Notes: generated by a model not told the origin, from the sequence alone. A DNA stretch of 64,000 nt from Firmicutes bacterium AM31-12AC (GCA_003480425.1 QUJA01000007.1:1-64000), one strand, 5' to 3'; shown: positions 48,656 to 57,110, counted from the stretch's first letter. Program-made: numbers and translations.

Positions 48656-48687
48656 AAAGCAGTTGGTCTTAGGATTGACTGCTTTTT
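48656..48687 (+). terminator. Terminator after the IME membrane proteins
   Basis: AAAGCAGT (48656-48663) pairs with ACTGCTTT (48678-48685), ending in TTTTT. A second inverted repeat, AAAAGAC/GTCTTTT, lies at about 48688-48720. The 526-nt stretch 48526-49051 otherwise holds the IME end, the palindromic insertion and a strong hairpin. Confidence 0.65.
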
Positions 48688-48754
48688 AAAAGACACCATT
48701 TAGGTATAATGATGTCTTTTGAGTGTTATTTTATAGGTCATATCAAGGCTTATT

Positions 48755-48780
48755 CAATCGTGGTAAATTCGTGGTAAAAT
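48755..48780 (+). repeat. Candidate Int arm-binding repeats, right end
   Basis: CAATCGTGGTAAA followed by TCGTGGTAAAA; motifs at 48758 and 48769, 11 nt apart. Same-strand counterpart of 43248-43275. Confidence 0.55.
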
Positions 48781-48828
48781 GAATGTTTTCCTATACGTCA
48801 AAATGCTTGAAAGTATTGTATTTATGCG

Positions 48829-48840
48829 GATAATCAAAAA
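48829..48840 (-). repeat. Right terminal inverted repeat of the IME (candidate)
   Basis: GATAATCAAAAA, the inverted counterpart of 43125-43136 with one mismatch. Confidence 0.5.
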
Positions 48841-48904
48841 TCAGATATAAAATTTTCAATAAATTGTTTACAGAAAGTGAGTTAAATGGATTAAAGCCAA
48901 GGAG

Positions 48905-48951
48905 GATACTGCGTTACCGTTCACAGTACCTGTGAATAGCAACGATACTGC
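48905..48951. mobile_element. 31-bp palindromic insertion with 8-bp direct repeats, copy 2
   Basis: The core 48913-48943 has arms GTTACCGTTCACAG and CTGTGAATAGCAAC around TAC. It is bounded exactly by GATACTGC at 48905-48912 and GATACTGC at 48944-48951. Its reverse complement matches copy 1 (13091-13121) at 28 of 31 positions. The insertion falls immediately beside a strong hairpin (48944-48974), just as copy 1 lies beside the thiI terminator. Confidence 0.75.
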
Positions 48952-48976
48952 CTGTCTTCCGGACAGGCAGTATCCA
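48944..48976. terminator. Strong intergenic hairpin
   Basis: GATACTGCCTGTC (48944-48956), loop TTCCG, GACAGGCAGTATC (48962-48974): a 13-bp perfect stem without a clear T run. It may be a terminator or boundary hairpin of the former gene upstream of the tRNA. Confidence 0.55.
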
Positions 48977-49051
48977 AATCCTCTTTACTTTTAGAAAAAA
49001 GTATGTTAAAGTAATGCTTGTGTTCTTGGAATAATCTAAGAATAAGAATTT

Positions 49052-49123
49052 GCGTTTGTAGCTCAGAGGATAGAGCGCTGCCCTCCGGAGGCAGGAGCGG
49101 CGGTTCGAATCCGCCCAGACGCG
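49052..49123 (+). tRNA. tRNA-Arg (anticodon CCG)
   Basis: A full cloverleaf of 72 nt: acceptor GCGTTTG/CAGACGC with one G-T pair, D arm GCTC...GAGC, anticodon stem CTGCC/GGCAG with loop CTCCGGA (anticodon CCG, reading CGG), T arm GGCGG-TTCGAAT-CCGCC, discriminator G. CCA is not encoded. Confidence 0.95.
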
Positions 49124-49126
49124 AGT

Positions 49127-49166
49127 AAAAAGATGCCGTATAATTTTACGGCATCTTTTCTTTTTT
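49127..49166. terminator. Bidirectional terminator between tRNA-Arg and nfo
   Basis: AAAAGATGCCGTA (49128-49140) pairs with TACGGCATCTTTT (49147-49159), T-rich on both sides. Confidence 0.85.
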
Positions 49167-49169
49167 GCT

Positions 49170-50069
49170 TTAAATTTCTCGAATCAAATCAAGCAGATTC
49201 GGATTAAAAGTATTGTTTCTTAACATTTCAATTTCGTATTTGTATGGCGGATAAGATTTTTTCGCATTTTCTAAATCTGGAACATATGGAGTTTCTAAGA
49301 TTTTAGGGATATTTTCAAAATCTTTATGATGCACAATATAATTCAGCGCATCAAAACCAATCGCTCCAAAACCAATATTAGCGTGACGATCCTTTGCAGC
49401 TCCAGGTATATTTTTGCTGTCGTTGATGTGAAAAACAGCAATCTGTTCCTTTCCCAATATTTGATCGAATTTATCGATGACATCATCAAAGTGATGGATA
49501 ATATCATAACCGGCATCGCTAATATGGCAGGTATCAAAACAAACGCGAAGTTTTTCATTACATATAACACCGTCATAGATACGAGCAAGTTCTTCGAAAG
49601 AACGTCCTATCTCAGAGCCTTTTCCGGCCATTGTTTCCAGTGCAATATAGCAGTCAGTGTCGTGTGTGAGTACTTCATTTAAGCCTTTTATAATCTGGGC
49701 AGTTCCGATATCAACACCTTCACCAACATGAGAACCGGGATGCAGAATCAAGGTGTGACTTCGGCAGGCAATGGTGCGTTCAATTTCTTTCGCAAGAAAT
49801 TCTGTTGCAAGTTCAAAAGTTTCTGGCTTGACGGTATTCCCCAGATTGATAATATAAGGTGCATGAACAATGATTTCTTCTATATTGTGGGACGCCATGT
49901 ACTCCCATGCTGCGTCAATATTTAACTCACTTATATCTTTTCTGCGAGTATTTTGTGGGGCTCCTGTATAGAACATAAATGTATTGGCGCCGTAGGAAAC
50001 AGCTTCTTTTGCTGAGCCAAGCAACATTTCTTTTCCTTTCATTCCTACGTGTGATCCGATTTTTAGCAT
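49170..50069 (-). CDS. nfo: Deoxyribonuclease IV (AP endonuclease)
   Basis: A 299-residue zinc TIM-barrel enzyme that cuts 5' to abasic sites in base-excision repair. Visible family motifs: [13 protein letters not shown] at the start, [48 protein letters not shown] and [21 protein letters not shown], carrying the three-zinc ligands. The start ATG at 50069 follows GGAGGAAAT on the minus strand; a longer in-frame start at 50081 overlaps that site. Divergent from argS. Confidence 0.95.
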   Translation of the reverse strand: MLKIGSHVGMKGKEMLLGSAKEAVSYGANTFMFYTGAPQNTRRKDISELNIDAAWEYMASHNIEEIIVHAPYIINLGNTVKPETFELATEFLAKEIERTIACRSHTLILHPGSHVGEGVDIGTAQIIKGLNEVLTHDTDCYIALETMAGKGSEIGRSFEELARIYDGVICNEKLRVCFDTCHISDAGYDIIHHFDDVIDKFDQILGKEQIAVFHINDSKNIPGAAKDRHANIGFGAIGFDALNYIVHHKDFENIPKILETPYVPDLENAKKSYPPYKYEIEMLRNNTFNPNLLDLIREI

Positions 50070-50099
50070 AATTTCCTCCAAAATGATTTGATAAATTTC

Positions 50100-50128
50100 T
50101 TGATAGAACTCATTATAAATGATAGAAT
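50100..50128 (+). promoter_or_regulatory. argS promoter
   Basis: TTGATA at 50100-50105, 17-nt spacer, TAGAAT at 50123-50128. No T-box leader is present; the leader is only about 15-35 nt. Confidence 0.7.
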
Positions 50129-50150
50129 AGCTAAATGGAAGTAGTATAAA

Positions 50151-51937
50151 ATGGAACGGAGTGAAAATATAGTGAATACCTTATCTGAATTAATTACAAA
50201 AGAAATGGAACAGGCATTTACAGCAGCGGGATATGATGCGAAGTTTGCAAAAGTAACAGTATCAAATCGTCCGGATCTGTGTGAGTATCAGTGCAACGGA
50301 GCAATGGCAGCTGCTAAGACATATAAGAAAGCACCAATTATGATTGCGAATGATATCGTTGCAAATTTACAGGACAGTGAATGTTTTGCTCAGGTAGATG
50401 CAGTGAATCCTGGATTCATCAACCTGAAATTAAAATCATCTTTCGTGACAGCATTTTTAAATGAGATGGCAGGAGATGACACACTTGGTGTGGAAAAAGA
50501 AGTTAATCCGAAGACAATCTTAATTGATTACGGCGGACCAAACGTAGCAAAACCATTGCACGTAGGACATTTGCGTTCAGCATCATCGGAGAGAGTGTAA
50601 AACGTATTATGCGCTTTAAAGGAAATGATGTAACAGGCGATATTCATCTTGGAGATTGGGGATACCAGATGGGTCTGATCATTACAGAGTTGGAGAAACG
50701 TCAGCCGGATCTTCCATATTTCGATGAGAGCTTTGAGGGAGAATATCCAAAAGAGGCACCATTTACCATCGGAGAGCTGGAGGAAATTTATCCAACTGCA
50801 AGCGGTTATGCAAAAGAACACGAAGAGTATCGTGAGAAGGCATTACAGGCTACTTATCTGCTTCAGAACGGACACAAAGGATATCGTGCGATCTGGAAGC
50901 ATATCATGAACGTATCAGTTACAGATTTGAAAAAGAATTATAAGAATCTGAATGTTGAATTTGACCTTTGGAAAGGTGAGGCAGACGCACAGAAATATAT
51001 TCCGGGTATGGTAGAGATGCTCAAAGAAAAAGGGTTTGCACATGTAGATGAAGGTGCATTGGTCGTTGATGTTCAGGAAGAAGGAGATAAAAAAGAAATT
51101 CCACCATGTATGATCCTAAAATCAGACGGAGCAGCTCTTTATGATACAACAGATCTCGCAACATTGGTAGAGCGTGAAGAATTATACAAACCGGATGAAG
51201 TGATTTATGTCGTAGATAAGCGTCAGGAATTACATTTTGTCCAGGTATTCCGTTGTGCTAAAAAATGTGGTATTGTGCGTCCGGAAACGGGGCTGAAATT
51301 CCTTGGATTCGGTACAATGAATGGAAAAGACGGAAAACCATTTAAGACAAGAGAAGGCGGAGTTATGCGTCTGGAGAATCTGATCCGTGAGATTGATGAA
51401 GAGATGTATAAGAAGATTATGGATAATCGTACTGTTGAGGAAGAAGAGGCAAGAAATACAGCAAAAACGGTAGGACTTGCTGCAATCAAGTATGGCGATC
51501 TCTCAAATCAGGCCTCTAAAGACTATGTGTTTGATGTGGATAGATTTACTTCATTTGAGGGAAATACTGGTCCGTACATTTTGTATACGATTGTACGTAT
51601 TAAATCAATTCTTGGTAAATATCAGCAGGATGGCGGTATCATTGAGGATTTGAAACTTCAGGAAGCAACAAATGAGTCTGAAAAAGCTTTGATGCTTGAG
51701 ATTGCAAAATTCAATGAAATGATTAACAATGTTTATGCAGAAATCGCACCACATAAAATTTGTGCATATATTTATGATGTGGCAAACGCATTTAATAAAT
51801 TTTATCATGAGACAAAGATTTTGGCAGAAGAAGATGCTCAGAAGAAAGCCGGCTATATCGCATTGTTAAAGCTTACAAAAGATGTGCTGGAGATATGTAT
51901 TGATTTATTAGGCTTTGAAGCACCGGAAAGAATGTAA
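50151..51937 (+). CDS. argS: Arginyl-tRNA synthetase, frameshifted
   Basis: Charges tRNA-Arg. The first frame (to 50600) holds the N-terminal domain and the HIGH-region [11 protein letters not shown]; the second (from ~50583) continues at once with the expected [20 protein letters not shown] and runs to the DALR anticodon-binding end. Adding one A at about 50582 (GCATCATC to GCAATCATC) joins the frames into ~595 residues. Being essential and otherwise intact, it is most likely unbroken in the organism. The start may be ATG 50151 or GTG 50172, the latter with CGGAGTG upstream. Confidence 0.93.
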
Positions 51938-51985
51938 ACAATAAGAAGAAAATGTTTGTATAAACGAATTCTATAAACAACAAAT

Positions 51986-52017
51986 AACAGCCTTTCCTAT
52001 ATATGGGAAGGGCTGTT
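51986..52017 (+). repeat. Hairpin between argS and the editing-protein gene
   Basis: AACAGCCTTTCC (51986-51997) pairs with GGAAGGGCTGTT (52006-52017), loop TATATATG. No T run follows; it ends 17 nt before the next start codon, so it may act as a terminator or affect translation. Confidence 0.6.
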
Positions 52018-52034
52018 GTGAAATGGAGAAAAGA

Positions 52035-53225
52035 ATGACGGAAAAATTATTTTACAAAGACAGTCATATGCAGATGTTTCAGGCAATTGTACAAGAGTGT
52101 TGCAAGGATGGAGAAAATTATAAAATCCGTTTGGATCGCACGGCATTTTTCCCGGAAGGCGGAGGACAATATGCTGACCATGGAACTTTGAATGAATATG
52201 AAGTGCATGATGTTCAGGAAAAGCAAGGCGATGTGTGGCATTATACTTCGCATCCGTTTGAAGCGGGAGATGTTGTGGAAGGAAAAATTGACTGGCAGGA
52301 ACGTTTTGAAAAGATGCAGCAACATACAGGAGAACATATTATATCCGGGCTTGTGCATGCAAGATTTGGATATAACAATGTAGGATTTCATTTGGGAGAT
52401 GATTCCTGTACGATGGATTTTGATGGGGAAATTTCAAAAGAGGAACTGGCGGAAATTGAGTGGAAAGCGAATGAAGCAGTTGTAAAAAATCTGGAAGTAC
52501 AGGTTACATATCCATCAAAAGAAGAATTAGAAAATATTGCTTATCGAAGTAAAATTGAAATTGAAGGTCAGATTAGGATTGTGACGATACCAGGATATGA
52601 TGTATGTGCATGTTGTGCACCACATGTAAAAACAACAGGAGAGATCGGACAGATTAAACTGACAAATGCACAGCGTTATAAAGGCGGCGTGAGAATTACG
52701 ATGCTCTGTGGTTTTCGGGCACTTTGCGATTATAGGAAAAAATTATCAGCAACAAGGCAGATATCTGCAAGTCTTTGTGCAAAAGAGAATGAAACGGCCG
52801 AGGCAGTGGAACGTTTAAAAGAAGAAAATAACGCATTAAAACAAGAGTTGGACAGACAGAAAAAAATGTTGTTGGAGTACAAAGTGAAAGAAGTAGATCC
52901 GACTCAGAAGATAGTCTGTTTATTCGAAGAAGGTCTGGATGGGGAAGGACCACGATTTTTAATGAATCAGGTATTAGAAAAACAACATGATATTTGTGCT
53001 GTGTTTAACAGACAGCCGGAAACATCAGAAGAAGGAATGTTGTCATATCGCTATGTGATTGGAAGCAAAACATTGGATATGAGATTATTGGTAAAAGAAC
53101 TGAATTCGCAGTTTCGAGGAAGAGGCGGCGGAAAACCAGAGATGGTGCAAGGTTCACTATTTGGAGATGAAGAGAGCTTGAGAGGGTGGATACAAGAGAA
53201 AGGAGAGGCTTTGAGAAATGAATAA
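52035..53225 (+). CDS. Alanyl-tRNA editing protein (AlaX-like, DHHA1 C-terminus)
   Basis: A 396-residue free-standing editing protein that clears mischarged Ser- or Gly-tRNA(Ala). Zinc motifs HTGEHIISGLVH (HxxxH) and CACCAPHVKTTGEIG (CxxxH) match the AlaRS editing site. A Glu/Lys-rich coiled coil (~240-285) leads to a DHHA1-like tail with FRGRGGGKPEMVQGSL. The start at 52035 has GGAGAAAAG upstream; ATG 52023 is in frame but has no ribosome site. Overlaps the following protease gene by 8 nt and follows argS. Confidence 0.9.
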   Translation: MTEKLFYKDSHMQMFQAIVQECCKDGENYKIRLDRTAFFPEGGGQYADHGTLNEYEVHDVQEKQGDVWHYTSHPFEAGDVVEGKIDWQERFEKMQQHTGEHIISGLVHARFGYNNVGFHLGDDSCTMDFDGEISKEELAEIEWKANEAVVKNLEVQVTYPSKEELENIAYRSKIEIEGQIRIVTIPGYDVCACCAPHVKTTGEIGQIKLTNAQRYKGGVRITMLCGFRALCDYRKKLSATRQISASLCAKENETAEAVERLKEENNALKQELDRQKKMLLEYKVKEVDPTQKIVCLFEEGLDGEGPRFLMNQVLEKQHDICAVFNRQPETSEEGMLSYRYVIGSKTLDMRLLVKELNSQFRGRGGGKPEMVQGSLFGDEESLRGWIQEKGEALRNE

Positions 53226-54162
53226 TAAGCCGATAAAAAATCCGTTTTGGTACGTATTTGGCCCACTGCTTGTTTACTGGATTGTAGGAATCTGTGTTAG
53301 TATCGGGACAGCGTGTGTACTGGTAATAGGAAATGTAGATGAATTTGCGAAGGTGATAAGTGGAATTGATACAGGGAGTGCAGATGCTATGACAATGGCA
53401 ATGCAACAGTGTTCATTACTTGCCATGAAGTTAGAATTAAAATATGCACTTGAGATACAGTGTGTAAAAGCAATCTGTTCCATTTTTGCCTGCTCTGTTT
53501 TCTATTTTAAAGATCGTAAACGAGAAAAAGAAGAAAATGCACAGATGCCAGAGAAAGCAACCTGGTCTAAATATATATTTTTGTTAGTGTTTGCAGTTGC
53601 ATATAATATTGGCGTGAGTTGTTTATCTTATATGGTGCAATTAGTGTCAGGAAATAGTAGTTTTCAAAATACGTCGGCAATATTTTATAATTCGAAATTT
53701 TGGCTTCAGATTGTCGGATTGAGTATTCTGGTGCCAATTATGGAGGAATTGTTATTCCGTGGGATTATTTATAAAAGAATGCGGACAAAAACTCCATTTT
53801 TGAGGGCGGCAATGTTTTCCGCCATTTTGTTCTCGTTTATGCACAGCAATGCAATACAGATGGTAAATGCACTTGTGTTGGGATTGGTTTTAGCGTATGT
53901 TTATGATAAATATGGTTCATTTAAAGCACCGGTGTTTACACATATGATTGCCAATTTAACGGCAGTAATAGGAACGAACACGGGAATCTTTAATGGTTTT
54001 GCAAAAAGTCCGGAGATACTTGGCGTTACCGTTGTTATATGTACATTTGTGGCAGCTGTGATGTTCACAATGATCCAGAAAATGGATACAGGTCTTAAAC
54101 CGGAACAACCGTCTGATAAATCAGATGATTCCCAGAAACCGAATCTGGATATGTTCCGTTAA
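53218..54162 (+). CDS. CPBP family intramembrane metalloprotease
   Basis: A 314-residue membrane protein with about seven to eight hydrophobic segments. The CPBP/Abi signature is present: MEELLFRGIIYKRM (EExxxR, ~185-195) and FSFMHSN (His), with a later HMIANL. Members process CAAX-like or bacteriocin-related substrates, but many have no known target. Starts within the end of the AlaX-type gene, probably by translational coupling. The C-terminus is polar (KPEQPSDKSDDSQKPN). Confidence 0.88.
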   Translation: MNNKPIKNPFWYVFGPLLVYWIVGICVSIGTACVLVIGNVDEFAKVISGIDTGSADAMTMAMQQCSLLAMKLELKYALEIQCVKAICSIFACSVFYFKDRKREKEENAQMPEKATWSKYIFLLVFAVAYNIGVSCLSYMVQLVSGNSSFQNTSAIFYNSKFWLQIVGLSILVPIMEELLFRGIIYKRMRTKTPFLRAAMFSAILFSFMHSNAIQMVNALVLGLVLAYVYDKYGSFKAPVFTHMIANLTAVIGTNTGIFNGFAKSPEILGVTVVICTFVAAVMFTMIQKMDTGLKPEQPSDKSDDSQKPNLDMFR

Positions 54163-54193
54163 TATAGTGTGAATTAATTGAATATAGAAAATG

Positions 54194-54220
54194 TTAGCAC
54201 TCGTTTAAATCGAGTGCTAA
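54194..54220. promoter_or_regulatory. CIRCE operator upstream of htpG
   Basis: Perfect TTAGCACTC - 9 nt - GAGTGCTAA, identical in both arms to the groESL CIRCE. It ends 7 nt before the -35 of the htpG promoter rather than lying downstream of it. Confidence 0.93.
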
Positions 54221-54227
54221 AAAGTTG

Positions 54228-54256
54228 TTGACTTTTGGTCATTCTCGTATTAGAAT
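54228..54256 (+). promoter_or_regulatory. htpG promoter
   Basis: TTGACT at 54228-54233, 17-nt spacer, TAGAAT at 54251-54256. It gives a leader of about 100 nt that contains a short open stretch (see findings). Confidence 0.75.
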
Positions 54257-54364
54257 ACTCTTTAGATGGTAAAAATGATACTGCTTACAGAAGAATTGCA
54301 GATGGTATCATCCAATTAACTTCAGATTAACAGTAAAATGATTTATAAAAGAGGAGTGTTTACT

Positions 54365-56407
54365 ATGACAATGAAGAAAGGTAGTTTATCAATTGACAGC
54401 GAAAATATTTTCCCGATTATAAAGAAATGGGTATATTCAGATCACGATATCTTTGTGCGTGAGCTTGTGTCGAACGGATGCGATGCAATCACAAAATTGA
54501 AAAAGCTTGATATGATGGGAGAATATGAACTTCCAGATAATTATAAAGCAAAAATTCAAGTGATTGTAAATCCAGAAGAGAAAACATTAAAATTTATTGA
54601 CAATGGTCTTGGTATGACAGCTGAGGAAGTTGAAAAATATATTACACAGATTGCATTTTCTGGTGCTACACAATTCCTTGAGAAATATAAGGATAAAACA
54701 ACGGAAGATGAGATGATCGGACATTTTGGTCTGGGATTCTATTCAGCATTTATGGTTGCAGATGAGGTACATATCGATACACTTTCTTATCAGAATGATG
54801 CAACTGCTGTACACTGGGTAAGCGAAGGCGGTACAGAGTACGAGATGCAGGATGGAAATAAACAGGAAGTCGGAACAGAGATCACACTGTTTTTGAATGA
54901 AGATTGTCTTGAATTTGCAAATGAATATCGCGTAAGAGAAGTGTTGGAGAAATACTGTTCATTTATGCCGGTAGAAATTTTCTTAAGCAAAGCGAATGCA
55001 GAACCGGAGTACGAGACAATCGATGAGGCGGATGTTCTGGACACAGATGAAGTAGTTGAGCATATCACAGAAGAGCCGAAAGAAGGGGAAGAGGGCGAAG
55101 CAAAACAGAAAGCAAAAATTGTAAAACGTCCTGTTTCAATCAGTGATATTCACCCATTGTGGACAAAGAATCCAAGCGAATGTACAAAAGAAGATTACAT
55201 TGATTTTTATAGAAAAGTATTTATGGATTACAAAGAACCATTATTCTGGATTCATTTGAATATGGATTATCCATTTAACTTAAAAGGAATTTTGTATTTC
55301 CCTAAGATTAATACAGAGTATGACTCAATTGAAGGAAAGATCAAATTGTATAACAATCAGGTCTTTATCGCAGATAATATTAAAGAAGTGATTCCTGAAT
55401 TCTTAATGGTATTGAAGGGTGTGATTGATTGTCCTGATTTACCATTGAACGTATCTCGTAGTGCACTGCAGAATGACGGATTTGTAAATAAAGTCGCAGA
55501 TTACATTTCTAAGAAGGTTGCAGATAAGCTGAACGGAATGTTCAAGACTGACAGAGAAAATTATGAGAAATACTGGGATGATATCAGCCCATTCATCAAG
55601 TTTGGATGCTTAAAAGATGAAAAATTCGGTAGTAAAGTAAAAGATTCCATTCTTTACAAAGACTTGGAACACAAATATCTGACTTTGGAAGATTGCATTA
55701 AGGCAAATAAAAAAGAAGATGCTGAAACTGAAGAGACAAAGACTGAGACAACAGAAGGAACTGACGCAGCAGAGAATTCTGAACAGGCTGAAAAAGAAAA
55801 AACTACTGTTTATTATGTAACAGACGAACAACAGCAGAGCCAGTATATCAACATGTTTAAAGAACAGGGACAGGATGCGATTCTGCTGACACATAATATT
55901 GATTCTGCATTCATTACTTATCTGGAGCAGAAACATGAAGATGTGAAATTTATGAGAATTGATGCCGATGTACATGAGTCTTTGAAAGATGAAGTATCTG
56001 AAGATGAAAAAGAAGAGTTCCAGAAGACATCGGACAGTATCGTAGAGATTTTCCGTAAAGAGCTTGGAAATGATAAGCTGGATGTTAAAGTAGAAAAACT
56101 CAAAGATGATAATGTGGCATCGATGGCTGTACTGTCAGAAGAATCCAGACGTATGGCAGAGATGATGAAGATGTATGGAATGAGTGGCATGGATCCAAGT
56201 ATGTTTGGAACACAGGCAACACTGATTTTAAATGCAAATCATCCATTGGTTAAATTTGTTGTAGAGCATAAGAGAAGCAAAAATGTATCAATTATTTGTA
56301 AACAGCTCTATGACTTGGCAATGCTGGCTCATAAGCCATTAAATCCGGAAGAGATGACAGCATTTGTACAGAGAAGCAATGAGATTATGATGCTTTTGAC
56401 AAAATAA
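54365..56407 (+). CDS. htpG: Molecular chaperone HtpG (Hsp90 family)
   Basis: A 680-residue ATP-dependent chaperone. GHKL ATPase motifs: FVRELVSNGCDAITKL, FIDNGLGMTAEE and GHFGLGFYSAFMVAD in the N-terminal domain; the middle-domain catalytic Arg region SRSALQNDGFV is present. An extra acidic segment (~470-500, rich in Glu and Thr) sits in the middle-to-C-terminal linker. The start at 54365 follows AGAGGAG; an upstream ATG 54338 has no ribosome site. A CIRCE indicates HrcA control together with groESL, unlike B. subtilis htpG. Confidence 0.95.
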   Translation: MTMKKGSLSIDSENIFPIIKKWVYSDHDIFVRELVSNGCDAITKLKKLDMMGEYELPDNYKAKIQVIVNPEEKTLKFIDNGLGMTAEEVEKYITQIAFSGATQFLEKYKDKTTEDEMIGHFGLGFYSAFMVADEVHIDTLSYQNDATAVHWVSEGGTEYEMQDGNKQEVGTEITLFLNEDCLEFANEYRVREVLEKYCSFMPVEIFLSKANAEPEYETIDEADVLDTDEVVEHITEEPKEGEEGEAKQKAKIVKRPVSISDIHPLWTKNPSECTKEDYIDFYRKVFMDYKEPLFWIHLNMDYPFNLKGILYFPKINTEYDSIEGKIKLYNNQVFIADNIKEVIPEFLMVLKGVIDCPDLPLNVSRSALQNDGFVNKVADYISKKVADKLNGMFKTDRENYEKYWDDISPFIKFGCLKDEKFGSKVKDSILYKDLEHKYLTLEDCIKANKKEDAETEETKTETTEGTDAAENSEQAEKEKTTVYYVTDEQQQSQYINMFKEQGQDAILLTHNIDSAFITYLEQKHEDVKFMRIDADVHESLKDEVSEDEKEEFQKTSDSIVEIFRKELGNDKLDVKVEKLKDDNVASMAVLSEESRRMAEMMKMYGMSGMDPSMFGTQATLILNANHPLVKFVVEHKRSKNVSIICKQLYDLAMLAHKPLNPEEMTAFVQRSNEIMMLLTK

Positions 56408-56437
56408 AATGAAGTGACAGGGACATCCTGTATATAG

Positions 56438-56488
56438 AAGAGAGCAATTTCTGTTAAGAATATTCTTGGTGGAGGTTGCTCTCTTTTT
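56438..56488 (+). terminator. Terminator after htpG
   Basis: AAGAGAGCAA (56438-56447) pairs with TTGCTCTCTT (56476-56485), with an inner AAGAATATTCTT, then TTT. Confidence 0.8.
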
Positions 56489-56489
56489 A

Positions 56490-56666
56490 TATATCAGATG
56501 TGAGATGACTCCCACCTCTGTAGGTGGCGAGTAACAAATCAGTATCAGTGGTGGGAGTCAATCCCTCATCTGATATAGCCTCCGGCAGGATTGCAGAGAT
56601 GCGCAGAAGAAGTATGTCATGCATTGCATGACGCGCATCTCGCAGCAAGAATGCAGAGGCATTCTT
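56490..56666. repeat. Multi-hairpin structured intergenic element
   Basis: Three modules fill most of the 379-nt htpG-padR gap. (1) TATATCAGATG/CATCTGATATA (56490-56500, 56567-56577) enclosing GACTCCCACC/GGTGGGAGTC (56507-56516, 56550-56559), with a competing partner GGTGGCGAGT at 56523-56532. (2) GAGATGCGC/GCGCATCTC (56596-56604, 56633-56641) enclosing the palindrome GTCATGCA-T-TGCATGAC. (3) AAGAATGC-AGAG-GCATTCTT (56647-56666). No open frame. It resembles a miniature mobile element or a structured RNA; identity unknown. Confidence 0.6.
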
Positions 56667-56699
56667 GAATAGGAAGAGTTTTCTTATTAACAAACCTAG

Positions 56700-56728
56700 T
56701 TGACAAACAATATTATATGGCATATAAT
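56700..56728 (+). promoter_or_regulatory. Promoter of the padR cassette
   Basis: TTGACA at 56700-56705, 17-nt spacer, TATAAT at 56723-56728: full consensus. Confidence 0.85.
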
Positions 56729-56731
56729 ATT
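56709..56731. promoter_or_regulatory. Likely PadR operator
   Basis: Perfect 10-bp inverted repeat AATATTATAT-GGC-ATATAATATT covering the spacer and -10 of the padR promoter. The position would block RNA polymerase; autoregulation by the adjacent PadR protein is inferred. Confidence 0.6.
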
Positions 56732-56786
56732 GGAAAAGAAATAATATTACAAATAGAATAGTATGATACATAAATGAGGTGATGGA

Positions 56787-57110
56787 ATGGTATTTAACAC
56801 AGGTGCTGCCTTATTGGACGCGATTGTTCTTGCTGTTGTGTCAAGAGAAACTGAGGGTACTTATGGTTATAAGATTACACAAGATGTGCGTAAAGCAATT
56901 GATGTATCGGAATCTACTTTATATCCGGTGCTCAGGAGACTGCAGAAAGATGAATGTCTGGAAGTATATGATAAGAGTTATGACGGAAGAAACCGACGTT
57001 ATTATAAAGTAACGGAAAAAGGGATGGCACAGCTTAATTTATATAAAATTGAATGGAAGAACTATTCTAGCAAGATACAGGATATATTTGAAGGGGGTGT
57101 GGGAGTATGA
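56787..57110 (+). CDS. PadR family transcriptional regulator
   Basis: A 107-residue winged-helix repressor of the short PadR type: ILAVVSRETEGTYGYKITQD, then VSESTLYPVLRRLQKDECLE and the wing DGRNRRYYKVTEKGM. RBS GAGGTGATGG. First gene of a four-gene cassette with DUF1700, DUF4097 and PspC proteins, a set common in Firmicutes and linked to cell-envelope stress. Overlaps the next gene by 4 nt (ATGA). Confidence 0.92.
   Translation: MVFNTGAALLDAIVLAVVSRETEGTYGYKITQDVRKAIDVSESTLYPVLRRLQKDECLEVYDKSYDGRNRRYYKVTEKGMAQLNLYKIEWKNYSSKIQDIFEGGVGV

Larger units (their letters stand above)
43120..48845. mobile_element. Small integrative mobilizable element (Tn916-type int/xis, MobT)
   Basis: The ~5.7-kb segment holds int, xis and mobT (minus strand), an XRE regulator and two membrane-protein genes (plus strand). 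Ends are inferred from an imperfect terminal inverted repeat, TTTTTGAGTATC at 43125-43136 and GATAATCAAAAA at 48829-48840 (11 of 12), and from paired same-strand TCGTGGT(T)AAA motifs just inside each end (43251, 43263; 48758, 48769), which resemble Int arm-binding sites. Exact junctions are not proven. No coupling ATPase or mating-pore genes are present, so transfer would need a helper ICE. Confidence 0.75.

Noticed and set aside
50090..50172. T-box riboswitch upstream of argS
   Set aside because: The leader after the TTGATA-TAGAAT promoter is only ~15-35 nt, far too short for a T-box.
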